A stretch of 64,000 nucleotides of DNA from Eublepharis macularius. Taxonomy: Eukaryota > Chordata > Lepidosauria > Squamata > Eublepharidae. The stretch lies in assembly GCF_028583425.1 (NCBI RefSeq), contig NC_072790.1, forward strand, positions 64,876,052 through 64,940,051, given 5' to 3'. A program made the translations under genes and the position numbers. The notes beneath the pieces were generated by a model that did not search any database, was not told where the DNA came from, and saw only the letters and a list, made by a program, of their open reading frames with translations. Each line of letters opens with the position of its first letter. The first letter of the stretch is position 1. Shown one piece after another: positions 11,493-22,378 of this stretch.

Positions 11493-11493
<1 letters not shown>

Positions 11494-11641
11494 ATTTGAG
11501 ATATGCAGATGACACCACATTGCTGGCAGAAAATAGTAAATACTTGAAATGACTACTGATGAAGGTTAAAGGAGAAAGTACCAAAGCAGGATTACAGATG
11601 AACCTCAAGAAGACAAAAGTAATGACTACTGAGGAATTACA
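11493..11641 (+). mobile_element. Bov-B (RTE) LINE reverse-transcriptase fragment
   Basis: The plus strand translates as RYADDTTLLAENSKYLK and then LLMKVKGESTKAGLQMNLKK. This is the Y-A-D-D catalytic box and following helix of Bov-B reverse transcriptase. About 50 codons survive, with an in-frame stop between these two stretches. Bov-B is typical of squamates and supports the host call. Confidence 0.75.
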
Positions 11642-12050
11642 GTCTCCTGGCTTTTTGTAAACGACGCAAAACCAAACTATTCAAAAAGCCATTTTATTCA
11701 AATGAGAGGGTGGTATCATAGGGATGGGGCCTCAGATACTTGACTAATGAGCTAGGGACCATAGACTTCATCACTATATTGCCTTACATATTATCTGTTG
11801 CTTTAAATATGTACTCCTATGTACCACCAGTGCTCCATGTTGTCTAATGTTAGTCCCAGAATGGATTATGTTCTGCTTCAGTATTTTTTCTACTCTGTAT
11901 TGGATTCTTGCTAATACTATGTCTTTTAAACTTGTATCTATTTACCCTATGGCATTGTTTATGGAAATGTCCTTGATAGTGTATTGAAATGTATTTGATA
12001 CTGATTGTACTAATTTCATACTGTGTAAAGCAATAAAGGAAACCATGGCC
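11642..12050 (+). mobile_element. Possible LINE 3' end fragment
   Basis: A short plus-strand run resembles the extreme C-terminus of an L2 or CR1 protein (KRRKTKLFKKPF). It is followed by a T-rich 3' region ending in AATAAAGG. The assignment is weak. Confidence 0.35.
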
Positions 12051-12104
12051 TTCAGATTGCAAGATTCAGGCAAGATTCAATTCAATTACAGATTGTTCTG
12101 GAGG

Positions 12105-12166
12105 TCTTTCATTCATGAGGTCACCATAAATTGGAAGCAATTTGACAGCATGTACACACACACACA
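12105..12166 (+). mobile_element. Bov-B-type 3' tail
   Basis: GAGGTCACCATAAATTGGAA, then GCAATTTGACAGCATG and a (CA)n run, matches the 3' tail shared by Bov-B LINEs and the SINEs they mobilise. It may belong to the Bov-B piece at 11493. Confidence 0.7.
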
Positions 12167-12221
12167 TTTTGAAGATTTGTAACATTTACATTTGTTGAGA
12201 ATGTGTAGGTGTTCGTTGTAA

Positions 12222-12412
12222 GATTTCAATCCAGCAGTAACTTAAAGACCAACAAGATTTCCAGGGAATAAGCTTTCAAGAGTCAAGGTCCTGTTGTCAG
12301 ATCTGATGAAGGAAATTTGACTCCCTGAAAATCTTGCTGGTCTTTAAGATGCTACTGGACTGAAATCTTTCTCTGCTACTGCAGACCAATATGGCTACCC
12401 ACCTAAAACTAG
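12222..12412 (+). mobile_element. Penelope-like palindromic copy, degraded
   Basis: The left part reads CCAGCAGTAACTTAAAGACC. The right part reads the complement GGTCTTTAAGATGCTACTGG and continues to GCAGACCAATATGGCTACCC, the usual 3' end of this family (compare 22019-22236). A remnant CTGATGAAGG marks the hammerhead start, but the GAAA side is eroded. Confidence 0.65.
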
Positions 12413-13520
12413 GTGTTCAATAACTTGGGTGGTTGTTTTGTTTTTGTTTTTTGGCCATTGTGTGCAAGTGTGTGTGCGTTTGCAAGTAGCTGCGTGCATA
12501 TTACAAAAGAATACGCTGCAAAAGAGAGCTTGGAATGTTCTATAATATTTTTTCACTGCACAAACCTGAAGTGTGGCTTAAACAAACAGAAAATAGGTAT
12601 CCTACAATAAACTCTTCAGTCTTTAAAATGTACAAAGAACCTCTTGTAGACTCAGTAGCTGCGTGCCAGATATATCCATGCAGAGAACATTCCCTAACAC
12701 TTAAGACGACTGAAATCCATTGCAATAAGCTAAAGGATTATCTGATAGGAATGGCAGTTTAAAATTTGTGCAGCACAGATTTTAAAAATATACTTGTCAT
12801 CCATTTGTTGTGGCCACTGGCCAGTCCAGACAAATTCCATCAAGGCTGAGCTTTCATTGCAGAGAAATCACATTTTTGACAACAGCTTGCGATTGGACAA
12901 ATATGTATCTTTTCACTGAGACAGTTTTCCCCCTGATATCCCAATTGCTATGTGAAATGTTTCAAATGAAGAAATGCCCATCTCTATAGAATTTTGCATA
13001 AGCTTGCTTGCTTAATGCTGCTGGATAGCAGTAGTAAAATATTCTATAAGCAGGAATGATCGTTTGGTCAGGTATTCCGGTCAAATTCAGTATGAGTTAA
13101 GGTTCCTGTGACTTTTATATCTGCCTAGAAAGTAGTTACACCTTTTACTATCATAGTGCAGTTCATTTGAAAGAAACTGTCTCCACAAAGGGAGCTGTTT
13201 CTGTGTAAACAATCAAAGATGCAGAAACCCAACCATACATTTAATTCAGCAACTTCAAATGACATTTCTAGTTCAGCAGAGCTCACTGGCATGCTCCACG
13301 AAAAAGTAATGGTCTGCAATTAAGATCTACGCTATTGTGATATGTCAAAAAAATATTTTAAAAAAATTATCAGGCAGCGCTGTGCAGCACAGAATCAAAG
13401 CTAAATAAGAAGATATTTTTCACATAAGAAACATATCTGTATGTACGGCAGGATTCTTCGGTGGAGTGGTTGGTTCTTGACTATCAGTACATTGCAATTG
13501 TGCAATAAAGCATCCCTTTA
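12413..13520. other. DST intron 2, unannotated stretch
   Basis: No gene or named element is seen. Confidence 0.35.
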
Positions 13521-13830
13521 AAAAAAATTATTCGGCTTTCTGGTGGAGCGCGCATTGGCTTGCAGGAGTCTTGGCCAGGAAAATCTCTTCTAACTGAACT
13601 GAAAATTTAAAAGGGGGATGGGTAACTTGGGAAGTAGCTAGTTTTGCATAGCAAGTTGTTCATACCCGTTCCAGGCCATTTACATGGAAGCCGTTAATGC
13701 CGACATGAAGAATCACAAAGCGGATTTGAAGGGAAATGGACAAAACGTGACAAAACTGGAATGGGGTGAGAATTCTGCAGGAAGAAGCGCTACTTTCGTG
13801 CTAAATTTATGGCCGTATGAAAACGGCCCA
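13521..13830. mobile_element. DNA transposon fragment with one end related to the 7067 element
   Basis: The right edge, read on the minus strand, begins GGCCGTTTTCATACGGCC and continues with AAATTTAGCACGAAAGTAGC. This resembles the end at 7067 (GGCCGTCGTCACACGGGC, then an AAATTTA stretch). No opposite TIR was found, so the left limit is a guess. Confidence 0.4.
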
Positions 13831-14422
13831 AGATACTTACGACAATGACAGAGGAACAAGAAGAGAGTGAAAAAATAACAGACTGTGCCATCACTACAAA
13901 GCCACTACAAAGCTGATAAATGTATCAGCACAAAATGAGAATCTTTATAAGGACAAATATCAAAAAGTCTGGACAAGCATTATGGAAGATTTGCAAAGAT
14001 GGGAAAAAATGAATATCTCATGGCTAGGAAGAATCTTTGCTGTTAAAGTGAACATACTACCAAAATTGAATTTTTTATTTCAAATGATCCCAATTCATAT
14101 AGACCAAAAGACCTTAAATAAGCAGCAGAATGCAATAAATGACTTCATATGGAAAGAGAAGAAATCAAGGATAAGACTCAAAGTATTATAGGATGATAAA
14201 AAACTAGGAGGACTGGCACTACCGAACATCAAATTGTATATTGTATCACAAGCGGTGGCACTAGTTTGGATAACAGATTGGATTATAAATTTGAAGAGTA
14301 GACACATTAAATTGGAGATAGCAGATGCTAAAGAAGGCATCTACAACTATTTATGGCTTAAGAAATCATTGAAATATATTCAAAAACAGGATGTTATCTA
14401 TATACTAAGAGATGGACTACTT

Positions 14423-15114
14423 TTTTAAAAAATACTTTATTTTCAGTTTTATCATTTTTATAACAGTATAACAGTAAACATACATCCCTTCCCCAGATGG
14501 ACAATCACTGTCATCAGGTCATTTTAACAGCATAGAGATTAGAGTTAATTGAACAGGTGGACTAAACATATCAAGGATGGTGCCATAAAAAGAAGTTTCA
14601 AAGAACTACAAGAATGTTACCAGAAACTGTGTTTGGTCATGAACAATCATATAGTTCAGAAACGGTTGTCATAAAGTTAATAAATTAGATTGGTATTGGG
14701 GATCATCTATTGAATGGGGCTGGTCAGCAATCTTTTCCATTATAAAGAAATCCCAAATTCTTTTATACCAAACAGTGAATGGAGGAAGTCTAGCCTTATT
14801 CCAAGATGAAGCAATGAGGGACTTAGCTGCTGAAAGAAGAAAGAAAATAAGTTCTTTTCTGATATGCTGTTGTTCTCCCACAGATTTAGTAATATGGTTT
14901 CAGGCTGCAAAGGAACCTTATACCCTGTAATTGTGAAGATATGTGAAGGAACCTTTGCCCAGTAGGATTGCATTTTGGGGCATGTCCACCAACAATGGTA
15001 GTATGAGCCTTCAAAACCACATTGCCTCCAGTAGGAGGGGCTATTGGTGTTCTTAATGAGGTGGAGCTGAAGGCGTGACATATACTATCTAGTCATAACT
15101 TTGAATGAAAGAGG
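14423..15114 (-). mobile_element. 5'-truncated L1 inserted inside another L1
   Basis: The duplication AGATGGACTACTT flanks it exactly (14410-14422 and 15115-15127, 13 bp). The 3' end, with a T-run on the plus strand, is at the left. Minus-strand codons give the ORF2 C-terminus: KNTNSPSYWRQCGFEGSYYH, then CWWTCPKMQSYW and ITGYKVPLQPETILLNL. The insert is about 692 bp and interrupts the older L1 between DVIYILRDGL and its continuation. Confidence 0.92.
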
Positions 15115-16204
15115 AGATGGACTACTTAAAACATGGTTTTGATGCAGAAAAAGACTGAGCCCACTGATCTCCCCATTGATGTTGCCAATAAATGCCCGTT
15201 ATGGCACTGTCACTAGAAACAGAACTGATCAGCTCAACTATGAATCAATGATTGATAAGAAAGGAAATGTAAAAACTTGGCAAAAAATTCTAGCTCAAAG
15301 CAAAAATATTCCATGGTTGATATATCACCAAACAGTATCAAGGTTCAAAGAACAAACTCTTAAAGAAGACTGTAGACTAAGAGAAAAAACAGAATTTGAA
15401 TTATTAATATCTGGAGATTTGTAGTATCTATTAGGGAAAATTTACAAAATTTTATTGCAACACCACACTGAAATGGAAGAAATTAAAACCTGTATAACAA
15501 AATGGATGAAAAATTTTGGAGAAACTATTCCAATGAACCTATAGGAAGATCTATGGACTAAGGATATTAAATTCACAAACTGTCAATTACTAAGAGAGAA
15601 CCAGTACAAAATGTTTTTTAGATGGCATACTACTCCCAAAGACATTGTGAAAATCAGTAAGGATTATAGTGGACAGTGTTGGAAATGTCAATGCACGGAT
15701 GCAACATTTTATCATATGTAGTGGACATGTAAGAAAGCGCAAAAATATTGGATAAAGATACATGAAAAGATACAGAAGATTTTCAAGCACAGGTTTGAGC
15801 TAAATCAAAAAAACATGCTATTAAATATTCTACCAAATAATGTTACAAAAGAACAGGGAGACCTCTTTTGTTACATGGTGACAGCAGCAAGAGTGCTATA
15901 TGCAGCGAAATAGAAAACAGGTATGTGCTCTGATGTGTCAGAGTGGATAAATAAGATACATGAATATGCATCAGTGGCCAAATTAACTACTTATGTACAT
16001 AATAGACAGCTGAATTTTGGGGAAAATGGAAGGATTTATTTGACTATTTGGGCTAAAATTAAGATTAATTAAGGTAACTCAATACAAGATAAGAAGATAA
16101 AACACAGGGAAATGATTAACTAAAATAGTTAATATTAATGTTTGGGTATAAGTCACCAAGGAGAGGGAAGGATTGCTATTACACAGTTAAGCTGTGTTGT
16201 CATA

Positions 16205-16436
16205 TAGAATCACAGAATCATAGGGTTGGAAGGTATCTCTAGGATCATCTAGTCCAACCCTCTGCACAATGCAAGAAATTCACAACTACCCTCCCCCCAA
16301 CTGCCCCAGTGACCCCTGCTCCATGCCCAGAAGATGGCAAAACACCTCCAGGATCCCTAGCCAAACTGCCCTGTGGAAAATTGCTACCTGTCCCCAAGGT
16401 GGCAATCAGCATTACCCTGGGCATGTAAGAAGGGCT
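16205..16436 (-). mobile_element. CR1 LINE 3' end
   Basis: TAGAATCACAGAATCATAGG at the left edge, followed by GTTGGAAGG and CATCTAGTCCAACCC, is the classic CR1 3' terminus on the minus strand. It lies in the 3' region of the L1 at 13925-16570, whose AT-rich tail resumes at 16450. It is therefore a nested insertion. Confidence 0.88.
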
Positions 16437-16880
16437 GTGAGAACTAAGCAAATATATATTCTGATTGTATCTTTTTATTAGTTTAATTTCAAAATGTAGC
16501 GCTTGTATAAGCTTTTATGCACTTTCTACTGTTATATCTTTTAAAATAAAATTTCTATGTTAAAAAAGTGGAACTTTTTATTTTGTTATGCTTAGAATAG
16601 ATTCAGTATCCTGTAAGAAAAGGCTCTGAGGTTAAGAGAACTACCAGGAAAGATAGGATTGCACACTTGCCCATTAGCTTAACAAGGCCAAAATGTCAAC
16701 AGCGTAATGCATCAATGCAACTATAATTCAAAATCATTTCTCCATTAATTATGCTCAGTCTTTTTTTCTTTCTGGAAGAATGTAAGGGTCACTTCTTATG
16801 ACAGAGAAAGCAGTGAAAGGCAAGAACACTGCCAAATGTCCCAGCACAGTTGGTTGAATTAGCAACAACTGTTATAGCAC

Positions 16881-16955
16881 TAGGGTTGCCACGTCCTCTT
16901 ACCCTACCAGTGGGAGCGGGGGAGACCTGGCATTCACCTTTTGGGGGGTGGCACA
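16881..16955. mobile_element. hAT-type MITE end fragment
   Basis: It begins TAGGGTTGCCACGTCC, the terminal motif shared with the hAT-type elements at 21668 and 48186. It runs into a SINE, and the other end is missing. Confidence 0.5.
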
Positions 16956-16956
16956 A

Positions 16957-17110
16957 TAAGGGCACAATAATGTCACTGTGAGGAGAGTGGGTCTGAGAGA
17001 GCTCCGAAAAGCTGTGACTGACCCAAAGTTACCCAGCTTCAAGCAAAGGAGTGAGGAATCAAACCAGGTTCTCCAGATTAGAGTCCTGCCACTCTTAACT
17101 ACCACACCAA
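16957..17110 (-). repeat. tRNA-derived SINE
   Basis: On the minus strand the tRNA-like head reads GGTTAAGAGTGGCAGGACTC-like sequence, and the box-B-like GGTTTGATTCC follows. It is the same family as 62212-62462. Confidence 0.65.
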
Positions 17111-17444
17111 GAGAGATACATCATACTACTGAAGTCAACACATTGTCTTCTGATTCCTAAGTACGGTACTTTCTTTATATGGATTAATGATATTTTTATT
17201 GGGGGGAAATTAATTGGCCAAAAAAAAGATGTTGTAATACGACTTCTGGGTACGGTTATCTTCGAAGTACGCGGAAACCAATCAACGTATGTATGACTGA
17301 TTAATCATATTTTATTTTACTGACCTGAACATTTTCCTTTTCTGCCATAAACAGATATTATCAGTTTTTCACTTCTGTCTACAAAACATAATGAATACCA
17401 TTTGCAGTATAAGTTTTCAAAAGCTTTGTCCTTTATGTGCTGTA

Positions 17445-17600
17445 TAGGGATCCCAGATCCCCCAGTGGGGGCAGGGAATCACCCACTCCCACTCTCTGCC
17501 CCCCCCACCCCACTAACCTGGCCTAGGCACATCACTCCCAGAAGTTACATCAACACGCTGAGGCCAGAGGTGGTCCTGTGCTTTGCAGCAGACTGATTTG
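17445..17600. mobile_element. hAT-type MITE fragment
   Basis: TAGGGATCCCAGATCCCCC resembles the TAGGGTTGCCAGGTCC terminus. A CACTCCCAGAAGTTACATCA stretch resembles the internal palindromic core of copies at 21668 and 48186. The right end is absent. Confidence 0.4.
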
Positions 17601-17639
17601 GGCCCCGAACTGGCTAAATCATGCCAGCCCCACCCACTT

Positions 17640-17742
17640 CACAAGGTGATTGTTGTGAGGATAATAATAACACACTTTGTAAATTGTTCTGAGTGGGCAT
17701 TAAAGTGTCCTGGTGGTATATTAATATTACTATTACTATTTA
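17640..17742 (+). repeat. L2-tailed SINE, tail part
   Basis: GTTGTGAGGATAATAATAAC, then TTCTGAGTGGGCATTAAAGT and TCCTGGTGGTATATTAATA, is the plus-strand form of the tail seen reversed at 62212-62330. Confidence 0.5.
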
Positions 17743-18359
17743 ACTCAGCCAAATCTGAGGATACTTAGATCTGGAGCTATAAATGGACAAAGACGAACTT
17801 TCTACAAATCTGGAAAACATCTGAGGTTTACACAAAAATCTGAAATCTAAAAGAAGGGGGGCATTTAAAATCCCAAAACGATAAAGGGAGCACCTGTAGC
17901 TTTTAGAAATGAATGCCCTCAGTGGACGTTTCTAGGCAACCAGCCTGCCAGGCTTAGCTTCTGTCTGTAAAAGGTGGAGGAGGGCTTTTTCATTAACTAT
18001 TTGGGCCTTTCAGGGAGAATTCATCAGGGCCAGGCCTAGCAGCAACCACTGGTGACTTGCTACCAGCCAACTGTAGTAGTTGGAGAAGGTAGAAGTTGGG
18101 CATCCAGGGGTAGGGAAGCGCGGCAGACTTAAGATAGTAGTATTCTTTATTACAGCACTTAGCCAGTACATTTACCATAAAATTTAAGTGCACATGCAGA
18201 CTTAAGATGCAGGTAAGGGGACCTGGCAACCTTGGTGAGTGGGTGTGTGGGATTAGCAAATTCATATTAGTAAAGACTATGGATTAATCATATAGCCATA
18301 ATATTAAGCTAGCAAGAAGCATAAGATGGATTCTTTATGTTTTAAAGTAACTGGTCTCT

Positions 18360-18840
18360 GCTTTTAGCTACCACCCCCCTTTTTCTCCCTGGCTGTACAT
18401 GGAAAGAGAGAATGTCTATCCTTGAAGATAGATAACTGGACATTCCTGAGGGCATCTGAAAAGGCAAAGCCAGAGACAAAGGAAGAATTATAAGTTCCAC
18501 CCCCCTCCCCCTTTGGAGAAGAGAGTTTGTGTAGAAAAGTAACCAGTTGTGGAATGAAGGGAGATGCTACTATGGAGACCAGGATAGGATGGCAAATGAT
18601 GTTGTCGCCAGACTGAAAAGTGGACAATAGTCCAATCTAAAGGTGTAAAAGAGATCAGGTGCCTTATTTTGAATGTGACTTTCGTTTCTCCAAAATGATG
18701 TCACAAGCCCTTAAAAGTAACATGTGCACCTTTGTTCGGGGGTACATTCTAAGCTCATCTTGAAGCCTGTGCCCTATATTTGCAAATATACTTTTTCCTC
18801 CTCAGCCCTTGTCTGTCTCATCTCTTTTGCTCAGCGAATT
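18360..18840 (+). mobile_element. Possible retroviral LTR remnant
   Basis: A promoter-like stretch (ATGTCACAAGCCCTTAAAAG) is followed by GCAAATATACTTTTTCCTCC and a CTTTTGCTCAGCGAATTGG end. This layout recalls class I endogenous-retrovirus LTRs. Ends and TSD are not defined, and no internal retroviral region is recognised. It is a tentative old fossil. Confidence 0.3.
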
Positions 18841-19194
18841 GGAGGGGCAAAGGGGAAGCACTTTTGTGCAACAGGTGGAAGCAGTAAACAGTGAGAACAT
18901 GGGGATTCCAGAAGGAGGGAAAGGGGAAATCGTATGGGGGAATGAGGAACCACCCCCACAACTACTCATCGGTTACCTGGTGCACAACGGGGCCTGCCTA
19001 GCAACCTGCACTGGGCAACTAGGCCATAGTTTTTCCAGATAGAGGTTGCCAGGGAAGGGAAGATGGGGAAACTGAAAATGGGAGCAGAAGATAAATATTG
19101 GTTGGCTGGTGGGTGGGAAGGCAACAAGGAAGCAGGAATTGTAAAACTGTCATGATATTGGCTTGGATATAAGCCCCTGAGAACATCTAAAGCA

Positions 19195-19345
19195 TATTAC
19201 ATGCCTAACCTTAGTAATCCTTAAAACAACAACCCTGTAAAATTATTATATTATTATCATGCCCATACTGCAGATGAGGAGCTGAGCCCAAAAGACAAAG
19301 GCTTACTGAGCGCATTGCTGGCAAGTGGGATTTTAAACAGGGATA
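19195..19345 (-). repeat. MIR-like SINE
   Basis: GCAGATGAGGAGCTGAGCCC, followed by GGCAAGTGGGATTTTAAAC, resembles the reverse complement of a MIR/CORE-SINE. It is old and divergent. Confidence 0.5.
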
Positions 19346-21667
19346 TTCTGATACACAGCGTAGTCTCCAATGCCTGTCATTATTTGATCTCCCCTCCAAT
19401 TTACAGATTCTTAAGTATTTTGTGTAATGTTTCTGAACTAGAAGTGGCCCTTAAATCATGTTCCCAGGGTCACCACTGTAGCCTAACCATATCTGCAGTT
19501 CCCAGATAGATCTGCCAGTTTCTGTATTTATTCATTTAGAAAATGTATACGATGCCTCTCTAGAGGCAAAACATACACAATGCCCCAATCATTCCTCACA
19601 AGTGTATACAGCATATCTACGTACGGAGCAGTAAAATGTTAGTGGATATTCCATCTTGCTAAACTCAGGTTCTTAGAAGGGTGTAGCTCTGCTCAGGAGA
19701 GCACTGCTAGCATTTTATTGCTCCCTCTGTAACTCACCCTGCTTTGTACATGCTCTCTTAGACCATTTATCTTCTGGCATAAGTCAGTCTTTCAGCCTTT
19801 TCATGATGAGCTGCTTGCTCTTCAATGACAATTGCTCAAGAAAACTTCTTAGTGAACCTTTGTGTGTAATGTATGTTAAGGCTGAACATGGCAAAGGAGA
19901 AAGAAGTCTGTCTAAGAACATAGGCATTTGCACAACATAATTAAATTGTGTCTACTGTCTACCATAAAAAGCTAAAGCTGACTTGCAAGTGGGGAACAAC
20001 TAATTATTCCTTATATTTTGTTCTTTATCTTGCTAGGCATTTGCACAATATAACTGACTGAAATCACATCAGTCTTAAGAGGTAAACTTTATGTGCAGTT
20101 GAGGGAGCTATTGTTCATTAAATGTATATAGATGAATTCCAAACTAAAGCTGATTTTCTAAAGCTTTATTTTCATCCTGGATTGCCTTTCTTCATAGCCA
20201 CACTCCTTAAACCTCCAACGCTTAATGGAATACAGTTCTAATATCTTAAGGGGAAATGTGTCCAAATACAATGGATTCAATCCACTGAGAAAATAAGGCA
20301 GAAGCTTGCATCTATTTCTGTCTAGCACTGCATACTTTCATCTGTCCTTCAATACACATCCCCCAAATCAGAGATAAATCTATAATTCAGCTTAGAGGCT
20401 TTGCTGATTTTTCTTTTCACCAGACCCATCCACGTATACACCTATTTATAAATAATCCTGGAATTCTCCTGCAGAACTGTAGCATAAACCTTCAAAGGCT
20501 ATTCATGTTCAGTAAAAGCAAGAATGATATTTTTAGCTAGATTTTCTAGTAAGCAGAAAGTGGGTTGACTGTAGTAATGGGTCATGCATTGAAGATGGCT
20601 CTGTCAATTATTTATATGTAAAAGGGAGGTACTAGTTGTCAAAATCCAGCAGCCTGGGTTTTCTGTTTCCAAAAAATAGGATTTTTTAATTTCCTCTCTT
20701 TCTGCATGACCTATTTTTAGTGCCAGATGCATATAAGCATCTTATCTACGTGACAAAATGAAAACATAGTTGACATCTCTTGCTCTGGCAGTAAACATTC
20801 AACAGGCTAAACAGCAGATATCAAGTCTATGAAATGCAAATTTTACTTATGAGCATTTCCTCAATCTAGAACTAACACATGCTGTCATGTCCTCACAGCT
20901 CTGAAAATGAATAATTTAGTTTTGTTTCTTTACGCAGGGTTGTCAGTATCATCCCAGCTAAATTTTAAAAATCCTGAAATGAAAGCTGTGCCCAAGTATA
21001 TTGGCATAAGTACAAACTCCCTTTGGGCAGCAGATTATGGCGGCATCCCTAAAGCAGTAAATATGTAATAGCAAGAAAGCAAAAGGATGGTTTGGCTGAA
21101 GAAAAAAATTCTCACAGCGTGTAGAGACAGGAAGGATGTGTTGCAGTGGGGTTGAGGAGACAGACACTTGGGAAGGAGTATGAACATGAAGGCCACAGAG
21201 CCCACAGAAGGATTATGGGGTAGGGAGGAGAACCTCACATAGATCCTACCATTTCTGTGTTGTGGAGGGCCAACATTGTTTCTTTGACTAGCTGGAGTTT
21301 TTGCTTACTGACTAAACATCTTTCTCTGTAAATTTCTAGAAAAATAATTACAGACAGTCCAATCTTATGCATTTTTTTCTCCAAGTAAATCCAACTGAGT
21401 TCAATCGGCTTACGCCCAAGTAAGAATTCATACAGTCACAGTAACAAATATAATGTTACATACATTAGTCATGAGTCTATGCCATATATTTCCATCTATC
21501 ACTGTAAAATATCCACTGGGCACTCTAAGAAGAGGCCATCTGCAGCAGCAGGGCCATCTGAGGACTGAGGTGAGCCCTTTTGCCAGATCTGTCACTACAA
21601 TATCTTTCCGCAGTACTAGACAGGAAATGTAATTCTGTTTTTTAAAGAGCAAGATGTGGATCCAGCC
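19346..21667. other. DST intron 2, unannotated stretch
   Basis: No gene is recognised. A weak fragment of the short palindromic MITE family is near 21356-21425. The rest shows nothing nameable. Confidence 0.35.
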
Positions 21668-22018
21668 TAGAGTTCCCAGGTACCCGCTGGTGGTGAGCAA
21701 ACTCCCAGGGGGGTTGCCTCCTTCCTCGCCAATCCACCAGTGATCAGCAGGAGGTGGCAAGCCCCCCCCCCGGAGGTTGCCCACCACCAGCAGGTACCCC
21801 GGAAACATTACTGGGAGTGACAACATCGTACTGGCCATGTGAGTGCTCCTGTGCTTTGTTTGGGGCTGATTTTGAGGCCAAATTGCCCCCGTGCAGAGCA
21901 CGGGGGTGTTCGTATGGTCAGTGCCATGATGTCACTCTCAGAAGTGACATCATCACACATGTGCCAGGAGCATGCATGCACACATGTGCCAGGAGAGGAG
22001 ATGGACCTGGCAACTCTA
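21668..22018. mobile_element. hAT-type MITE
   Basis: The left end is TAGAGTTCCCAGGTACC and the right end GGACCTGGCAACTCTA, which are inverted. Flanks ATCCAGCC (21660-21667) and ATCCAGTA (22019-22026) agree at six of eight bases, as expected for an old 8-bp hAT duplication. The interior has a GTCACTCTCAGAAGTGACAT core and repeats of the ACATGTGCCAGGAG type. Confidence 0.7.
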
Positions 22019-22236
22019 ATCCAGTAGCACCTTAAAGATCAACTAGATTTCCAGGGTATGAGCTTTCAAGAGTCAGAGCTCCCTACGTCAGATACAAGGA
22101 GTAGATCTGACAGAGGGAGCTCTGACTCTCGAAAGCTCATGCCCTGGAAATCTAGGTGGTCTTTAAAGTGCTAAAGGACCCAAATCTTGCTCTTCTATTA
22201 CAGACCAACATGGTAACCCACCTGAAACTGTCTGTT
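22019..22236 (+). mobile_element. Penelope-like palindromic copy
   Basis: The left arm starts TCCAGTAGCACCTTAAAGA and the right arm returns as TCTTTAAAGTGCTAAAGGA. Arms are about 70 bp. The plus strand shows ATCTGACAGAGGGAGCTCTG, then ACTCTCGAAAGCTCATGCCC. This is a hammerhead-like layout with a damaged CUGANGA box and an intact GAAA. The 3' end reads CAGACCAACATGGTAACCCA. Confidence 0.7.
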
Positions 22237-22242
22237 TTTTAA

Positions 22243-22378
22243 GAAAGATCAAGATTGGTAACCATCTTGTTAGTCTGTCTGTAGCAGTAGAAAAGAGCAA
22301 GATTCCAGTAGCACCTATAAGACTAACATAATTTGTGGTAGGGTATGAGCTTTCGTGAGCCACAGCTCACTTCTTCAG
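22243..22378 (-). mobile_element. Penelope-like copy with intact hammerhead core
   Basis: On the minus strand it reads CTGAAGAAGTGAGCTGTGGC, then TCACGAAAGCTCATACCC. CTGAAGA (22378-22372), stem II GTGAGC/GCTCAC with a short loop, and GAAA (22354-22351) are all present. The 3' part continues towards 22243 with the GGTGCTACTGGAATCTTGCT family sequence. Confidence 0.75.

Larger units (their letters stand above)
13925..16570 (+). mobile_element. L1 LINE, 3' portion, split by two insertions
   Basis: The plus strand encodes the C-terminal part of L1 ORF2. Residues include WLGRIFAVKVNILPKLNFLF, then INDFIWKEKKSRIR and DDKKLGGLALPNIK. After an interruption come FFRWHTTPKDIVKIS and the CCHC-like GQCWKCQCTDATFYHM, followed by WTC. 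An in-frame stop interrupts the CCHC box and others occur upstream, so it is inactive. The endonuclease and RT core are absent (5' truncation). A reverse-oriented L1 sits at 14423-15114 and a CR1 end at 16205-16436. The 3' end is AT-rich, near 16565. Confidence 0.88.
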
